From an uncultured Pelosinus sp. (GTDB lineage Bacteria; Bacillota; Negativicutes; UMGS1260), in assembly GCA_900550105.1 (NCBI GenBank), contig URQW01000096.1:1-10077 (forward strand): a stretch of 10,077 bases of DNA, written 5' to 3'. Below the pieces are notes generated by a model. That model ran no database searches, was not told the origin of the DNA, and worked only from the letters and a program-made list of their open reading frames with translations. Shown in pieces: positions 6,329-10,077 of this stretch (its first letter is position 1; every line of letters begins with the position of its first letter). Made by a program: the position numbers and the translations under genes.

Positions 6329-7388
6329 AGCGAAGTGCATAAGAGGTAATATCAATTTGCCGCGCTGTGAGCCACTCGCGGGTAAAGCCAGTAATTACAA
6401 ACGGTCGCTTTGCTAGTTGCAATGGATTATCGGCACCGCAAAGCAACATAAATTTCTTCAATTCCAGTAAGAAATCGTCTAAATAAGCAATGGCTTCCGC
6501 CTCATTCTGTTGCGATAAGAAGCGCAGCCACGGCGCCGCTATCCCGACAGCCTTTGCCCCAATCGCCAAAGCTTTTGCCGCTTCTATGGGCGTTCGTACC
6601 CCACCAGAAATCATAAGATCTACCGAATTTTTTAAAGCAGATTTGACTTCGAGAGCGCTGAGCGCCGTAGGAATCCCCCAATAGAGCCAATCCTGGGAAA
6701 AGCGATTTTCCTGTGGTTTGCGACTTGCTTCAATCGCTACAAAGTTTGTACCGCCAGCGCCGCCCACGTCAATGGCCTGTATCCCAGCCCCACATAATGC
6801 TTCAGCCTGCTCACGCGCAATGCCGTTGCCTACTTCTTTCACGACAACAGGAACAGAAAGATGACTAGCAATCGTTGCAATATTATCTAAATAACCTTTA
6901 AAGGAACGATCCCCTTCCGGCATAATCATTTCCTGCGCTGCATTGAGATGAATCTGTAAGGCATTCGCTCCTATCATATCAACAGCAGCTTGCGCCTCTT
7001 GCCAAGAAGCATGCGCTCCTAAATTAGCAAAAACGATCCCGTCTGGATTCTGTTGACGAATAACTTCATAGGAGTGATATCCTTGCCCTTTCGCGACTGC
7101 GGCGAACTGGGAACCTACCGCCATGGCGCTCTTGGTTTTAGCCGCCAACGCGGCAAGCGCCGCATTGACAGCAGCAACATCATCATTGCCGCCGGTAATC
7201 GCATTTATAATAACAGGATGCACTAAGGAAATCCCCATAAATGTAACGGAAAGATCCACTTCATGAAAAGCAAGCTCTGGCAAAGCGTTATGAATCAGTT
7301 GAATATCTTGAAAGCCCGTAGTAGCAGGACCGTCATCTAGCGCTAAGGCGTATTTAATATGATCCAATTTTCGAGACTGCCGCGACAT
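6327..7388 (-). CDS. fni: Type 2 isopentenyl-diphosphate delta-isomerase (FMN-dependent)
   Basis: This enzyme interconverts isopentenyl and dimethylallyl diphosphate using reduced FMN and Mg2+ in the cytoplasm. The 353 residues match the family length (about 330-360). Visible signatures are RKLDHI (6-11, substrate phosphate binding), ITGG (64-67), GSQFAA (92-97), IHLNAAQEMIMPEGDR (146-161) with the conserved Q152/E153 pair, VVKEVGNG (182-189), DVGGAGGTNF (207-216) and SGGVRTP (261-267), the last two being flavin-phosphate-binding loops of the TIM barrel. The family usually has S in the DxSGxGGT loop; here it is G, a mild variation. The ATG at 7386-7388 directly follows the stop codon of ispH-rpsA with no spacer; AAAGGG just inside that gene is the likely ribosome-binding site. 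IspH already makes both isomers, so Fni would adjust their ratio. Type 1 Idi is excluded by fold and motifs. Confidence 0.94.
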   Translation of the reverse strand: MSRQSRKLDHIKYALALDDGPATTGFQDIQLIHNALPELAFHEVDLSVTFMGISLVHPVIINAITGGNDDVAAVNAALAALAAKTKSAMAVGSQFAAVAKGQGYHSYEVIRQQNPDGIVFANLGAHASWQEAQAAVDMIGANALQIHLNAAQEMIMPEGDRSFKGYLDNIATIASHLSVPVVVKEVGNGIAREQAEALCGAGIQAIDVGGAGGTNFVAIEASRKPQENRFSQDWLYWGIPTALSALEVKSALKNSVDLMISGGVRTPIEAAKALAIGAKAVGIAAPWLRFLSQQNEAEAIAYLDDFLLELKKFMLLCGADNPLQLAKRPFVITGFTREWLTARQIDITSYALR

Positions 7389-9374
7389 TTATTTTAACCC
7401 TTTAAGTAAATCTTTAAACTTATCGCCTAAAGTCACATGAAGACTGTCTTGATTGCCTAAATAACCCTGGAATTCTTTACGTTCCAAATCTTCTTGCGCT
7501 GCTTTTAGACTGAGAGCAATTTTTTTCTTGCCTTCCTCAACAGCCAACACCTTTACTTTCACATTTTGCCCCTTACTTACTACATCTTCGGCTTTGGCAA
7601 CACGCTGCTCTGCCATTTCGGACAAATGTACAAGGCCTTCCAAGCCATCACCAATTGCCACAAAGGCGCCGAACGCTGTTAATTTCGTTACAGTACCTTC
7701 AATAATTTTTCCTGGTACAAGTTCAGCAACCTTATTAAACCAAGGATCTTCCTGCACTTCCTTAAGACTTAGCGAAATTCGTTTATGTTCTTTGTCCACT
7801 TTCATAACCATAACGGAAACAGCATCACCGACAGCAACGACTTCATCAGGCGAAGCAACTCTTTCCCACGATAAATCGGAAATATGAATCAGTCCGTCAA
7901 CGCCGCCTAAATCAACAAAAGCCCCAAAGTTGGCAATTCGGCTAATCGTACCATCCACAGTAGTACCAACGGTAAGTTTATTATAAACTTCGTCTTCTTT
8001 GCGGCGCCGTTCTTCTTGCAAAATGACGCGCCGGGAAAGTACGGCTTTATTTTTTTCTTCGTCTACTTCAATCGGTCTAGCGGCAACAATATCGCCAACA
8101 TAACTATTTAGATCTTCCACATATTGGAGGCTAACTTGTGAGGCAGGAATAAACACGCGAACACCGGAAAATGCGCCCACAAGGCCGCCTTTCACAACTT
8201 CCGTGATTTTCACGTCAATAGCTTCCGCTTTGTCTCTAGCCAAAGCAAGCCGTTTCCAGGCATCTTCTTTATCAGCTAACACTTTCGATAATAAGACAGG
8301 CGTATCGTCTCGATCTAACGCTACGACACTTACCGAAATCAAATCGCCATTTTTCACTACATCAGCCGCATTTTCTGGTGTCGGAAAAGCCAAGTCGGCC
8401 CGCCGCACCATGCCTTCTGACTTATAACCAATATCAACAAATACTTCGTCTTTTAATACACTGACAACTTTACCTTCTATAATCATGCCAACAGAAAGTT
8501 TTACGCTTTCATCCTGCATCATTTGCTCCATCTGTTCCATTTTCTCCATCTCTTCCACCTTGTTAATAACCTCCTCTATAATCCAATCAGGCGTTGACGC
8601 TCCTGCTGTAACACCGATGGTATGAATTCCTGTGAACCACTGCGCTTCAAGCTCAGCGGCTGTTTCAATATGATATGTGGTAGTCCCGCTTTGACGACAA
8701 AGCTCGGCTAAGCGCGATGTATTCGCACTATTTTTACCGCCAACGACCAAAACAAGCTCTACCTGCGTTGCAACAGCGACCGCCGCTGCTTGCCGTTGGT
8801 CTGTTGCCGTACAAATCGTACGCCGCACTACAAGGTCAGGACATTTTTGCGCCAAAATTGCCCGAAGTTTCTCAAACTTTTCCCCAGAAAAAGTAGTTTG
8901 GCTGACAATTCCGAGTTTCTGGGTTGGTTCATAGGCGTTTGCTTCTGCTTCTGTCTCAAGAATTTGCGCCTGTTTCCCAGTCCACTCCCAAATACTTTTA
9001 ACTTCTGGATGATTTTTTTCACCAATAATTACAACTTCATAACCGTCCGCTTGTAAAGCGGCAGCTTCTTGCTGGGCCTTTTTCACATGCGGGCAGGTTG
9101 CGTCAACGACTTCAAGCCCTAACTGAGCTGCTTTATCATAAACAGCCGGGCCTACGCCGTGAGAACGAATCACGACGGTTTTCGCTGTTACGTCCTGCAA
9201 AGTGTCGGCAACTAACGCACCTTGCTTTTTTAGCTTGTCCACCATTTGGGGATTATGAATAATCGGACCTAATGTAAACACGCTTCCCTTTTCCCGCGCT
9301 GCTGTCTCTGCTACTTCCACAGCACGTTTTACGCCGTAGCAGAAACCACAGTGTTCCGCTAATTTGATTTCCAT
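7389..9374 (-). CDS. ispH-rpsA: Fused 4-hydroxy-3-methylbut-2-enyl diphosphate reductase (IspH) and ribosomal protein S1-like protein
   Basis: A 661-residue fusion. Residues 1 to about 275 are IspH, which reductively dehydrates HMBPP to IPP and DMAPP at a 4Fe-4S cluster, the last MEP-pathway step. The cluster cysteines are C12 (GFCYGV), C94 (DATCPHV) and C188 (TICTAT). Substrate residues H40, H72, H122 with E124, and T160/T161 are in place, as are GGKNSANTSRL (212-222) and GVTAGASTPDW (254-264). A methionine/glutamate-rich linker (274-288) leads to four S1 RNA-binding domains at about 293-362, 380-450, 467-535 and 550-620, then a short tail. Domains 3 and 4 keep the classic S1 pattern (FGAFVDL..DGLIHISDLS and FGAFVAI..EGLVHLSEM); domains 1 and 2 are more divergent. 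Such fusions are known in Clostridia and Negativicutes, so this is not a sequencing error. The start ATG follows GGGAGG (9379-9384) and a strong promoter. It heads a two-gene unit with fni. Confidence 0.97.
   Translation of the reverse strand: MEIKLAEHCGFCYGVKRAVEVAETAAREKGSVFTLGPIIHNPQMVDKLKKQGALVADTLQDVTAKTVVIRSHGVGPAVYDKAAQLGLEVVDATCPHVKKAQQEAAALQADGYEVVIIGEKNHPEVKSIWEWTGKQAQILETEAEANAYEPTQKLGIVSQTTFSGEKFEKLRAILAQKCPDLVVRRTICTATDQRQAAAVAVATQVELVLVVGGKNSANTSRLAELCRQSGTTTYHIETAAELEAQWFTGIHTIGVTAGASTPDWIIEEVINKVEEMEKMEQMEQMMQDESVKLSVGMIIEGKVVSVLKDEVFVDIGYKSEGMVRRADLAFPTPENAADVVKNGDLISVSVVALDRDDTPVLLSKVLADKEDAWKRLALARDKAEAIDVKITEVVKGGLVGAFSGVRVFIPASQVSLQYVEDLNSYVGDIVAARPIEVDEEKNKAVLSRRVILQEERRRKEDEVYNKLTVGTTVDGTISRIANFGAFVDLGGVDGLIHISDLSWERVASPDEVVAVGDAVSVMVMKVDKEHKRISLSLKEVQEDPWFNKVAELVPGKIIEGTVTKLTAFGAFVAIGDGLEGLVHLSEMAEQRVAKAEDVVSKGQNVKVKVLAVEEGKKKIALSLKAAQEDLERKEFQGYLGNQDSLHVTLGDKFKDLLKGLK
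8511..8555 (-). other. Met/Glu-rich linker of IspH–S1 with a possible internal start
   Basis: Codons 274-288 encode EEMEKMEQMEQMMQD, a three-residue periodic run of methionine and acidic or polar residues joining the two enzymes' domains. Inside it, GGAG (8526-8529) stands 6 nt before the ATG of M286 (8517-8519) and 3 nt before that of M285. Initiation here would give about 376 residues with all four S1 domains, close to the length of free four-domain Firmicute S1-like proteins. Whether ribosomes use it is inference; purine-rich codons for M and E create such sites by chance. Confidence 0.45.
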
Positions 9375-9402
9375 AATTCCTCCCTAAAAGTTATATGTTC
9401 TT

Positions 9403-9432
9403 ATTATAAATCTATTTGATAAAATCTTTCAA
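9403..9432 (-). promoter_or_regulatory. Sigma-A promoter of the ispH-rpsA–fni unit
   Basis: On the minus strand a TTGAAA -35 (9427-9432, five of six consensus bases) is separated by 18 nt from a perfect TATAAT -10 (9403-9408). Transcription would begin near 9395, leaving a leader of about 20 nt before the ATG, with the ribosome-binding sequence GGGAGG at 9379-9384. The promoter sits between the cstA terminator and the gene, so the unit is transcribed independently of cstA. The leader is too short for a riboswitch. Confidence 0.85.
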
Positions 9433-9452
9433 TCTTTTCTCCTGAATAAAAC

Positions 9453-9479
9453 AAAAAGAGAGCCTACCGGCTCCCTTTT
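9453..9479 (-). terminator. Intrinsic terminator of cstA
   Basis: On the minus strand AAAAGGGAGCC, loop GGTA, GGCTCTCTTTT forms an 11-bp stem with one G-U pair (arms 9469-9479 and 9454-9464), followed by TTTTTGTTTT. It lies 14 nt past the cstA stop codon and just ahead of the ispH-rpsA promoter, insulating the two units. Confidence 0.93.
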
Positions 9480-9493
9480 ATTTTGCTAATTTC

Positions 9494-10077
9494 TCAGCTT
9501 GGAACATTGGGTTTCGTCGTACCATATTCACAGACAGGATGAATTTCCGTGTTCATACCAACTGGTTTATCCGTCTTAAGCAATTCCATCCATTTGCGGA
9601 TGGAATCTACTAAGGTAATAGCAACAAGCACGAGCAAAATCACACTGACTGTTCCGTTAACGATTCCTGACGTATCACCTTTTGCAAAGAACATCTTTAC
9701 ATTGAGGATACCAGCCCAAATAACCGTAACTGCCAGAAAAGCGAGCGGCGCTCCCGTAACTAGCGCATAGGATTTCTTCGTGGCAATTTTCAAGATGATC
9801 GTCGTGCCAATTGCTAAAGCAACAACAGACAACAGCTGATTGGCTACACCAAAGAGTGGCCAAATTGTAGCAACTTCACCACTGTAGAGAAGATAGCCCC
9901 AGCAAAAGCTAACAAAAGCACTCGTAAGCACAATACCTGGCCACCAGTTATTGTCTTTAAACTTCGGCAGACCATGATCGCCCAGCACATCCTGCAGAAT
10001 ATAACGACTTACCCGTGTACCAGCATCAATCGTAGTCAAGATAAACAAAGCTTCAAACATAATGGCAAACTGATACC
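9494..10077 (-). CDS. cstA: CstA-family carbon starvation / peptide-pyruvate transporter, C-terminal part
   Basis: The frame is open to the right edge, so only the last ~194 residues are present; the in-frame ATG at 10058-10060 is internal, because the codons before it read YQFAI and continue the conserved block YxFAIMFEALFILTTIDAGTR. This block and the following RVSRYILQD are characteristic of the CstA family. Beyond it are about four membrane helices (near WWPGIVLTSAFVSFCWGYLL, the PLFGVANQLL region, the LAFLAVTVIW region and the GTVSVILLVLVAITLV region), matching the C-terminal CstA_5TM part, then a short hydrophilic tail. Family members import peptides or pyruvate across the cytoplasmic membrane and are often induced on carbon depletion; which substrate applies here cannot be told from this fragment. 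A terminator follows directly, so it is the end of its transcription unit. The 5' part and any regulatory region lie outside the window. Confidence 0.95.
   Translation of the reverse strand, partial: YQFAIMFEALFILTTIDAGTRVSRYILQDVLGDHGLPKFKDNNWWPGIVLTSAFVSFCWGYLLYSGEVATIWPLFGVANQLLSVVALAIGTTIILKIATKKSYALVTGAPLAFLAVTVIWAGILNVKMFFAKGDTSGIVNGTVSVILLVLVAITLVDSIRKWMELLKTDKPVGMNTEIHPVCEYGTTKPNVPS

Noticed and set aside
7528..7887. 119-codon plus-strand open frame opposite the S1 domains
   Set aside because: Low-complexity Ser/Thr-rich product, typical of the reverse complement of S1 repeats; no family resemblance or start signal.
7389..9374. IspH–S1 fusion as an assembly error or lost stop codon
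   Set aside because: The frame is uninterrupted, both halves are complete with active-site residues, and this fusion is known in Clostridia and Negativicutes.
9375..9493. Riboswitch or T-box leader before ispH-rpsA
   Set aside because: The promoter leaves only about 20 nt of leader, and the only hairpin is the cstA terminator upstream of the promoter.
1..10077. CRISPR array, insertion sequence, phage or defence genes
   Set aside because: No spaced direct repeats, transposase, integrase or long inverted repeats seen; all long frames belong to core housekeeping or sporulation families in compact order.

Overview
The window looks like chromosomal housekeeping DNA from an anaerobic, endospore-forming Firmicute (Bacillota). 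The signs are a complete spoIIP (engulfment), an IspH–ribosomal S1 fusion of the kind common in Clostridia and Negativicutes, a radical-SAM PDZ protein of the DUF512 family beside der, and a CstA-type transporter. I lean towards a spore-forming Negativicute such as the Sporomusaceae, but that placement is inference. Every supported gene lies on the minus strand, so the biological order runs from high to low coordinates. Gene density is high and I see no mobile element, CRISPR array, tRNA or rRNA.

Layout in the direction of transcription. (1) The 3' part of cstA enters from the right edge and ends at 9494, followed by a strong intrinsic terminator. (2) A clear sigma-A promoter (TTGAAA, 18 nt, TATAAT) drives ispH-rpsA, a fused isoprenoid reductase and four-domain S1 protein. 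Its stop codon abuts the start of fni, the type 2 isopentenyl diphosphate isomerase. A UUCG-loop terminator that includes the fni stop codon ends this unit. The two genes cover the last step of the MEP pathway and the IPP/DMAPP balancing step. (3) A DUF1614 membrane protein gene overlaps spoIIP by 8 nt, and a hairpin terminator follows. (4) A four-gene unit follows: DUF512 radical-SAM protein, der (ribosome-assembly GTPase), plsY and gpsA. PlsY and GpsA are consecutive parts of phospholipid synthesis: GpsA makes sn-glycerol 3-phosphate and PlsY acylates it. gpsA runs off the left edge.

Three genes (der, DUF512 gene, spoIIP) have a longest-frame GTG start that is really part of the Shine-Dalgarno sequence (GGTG). 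I moved each start to the first properly spaced codon downstream. No intergenic stretch exceeds about 150 nt. I did not find a previously undescribed system. The best leads are the DUF1614–spoIIP coupling, a possible internal start that would release free S1 from the IspH–S1 fusion, and the DUF512–der association.
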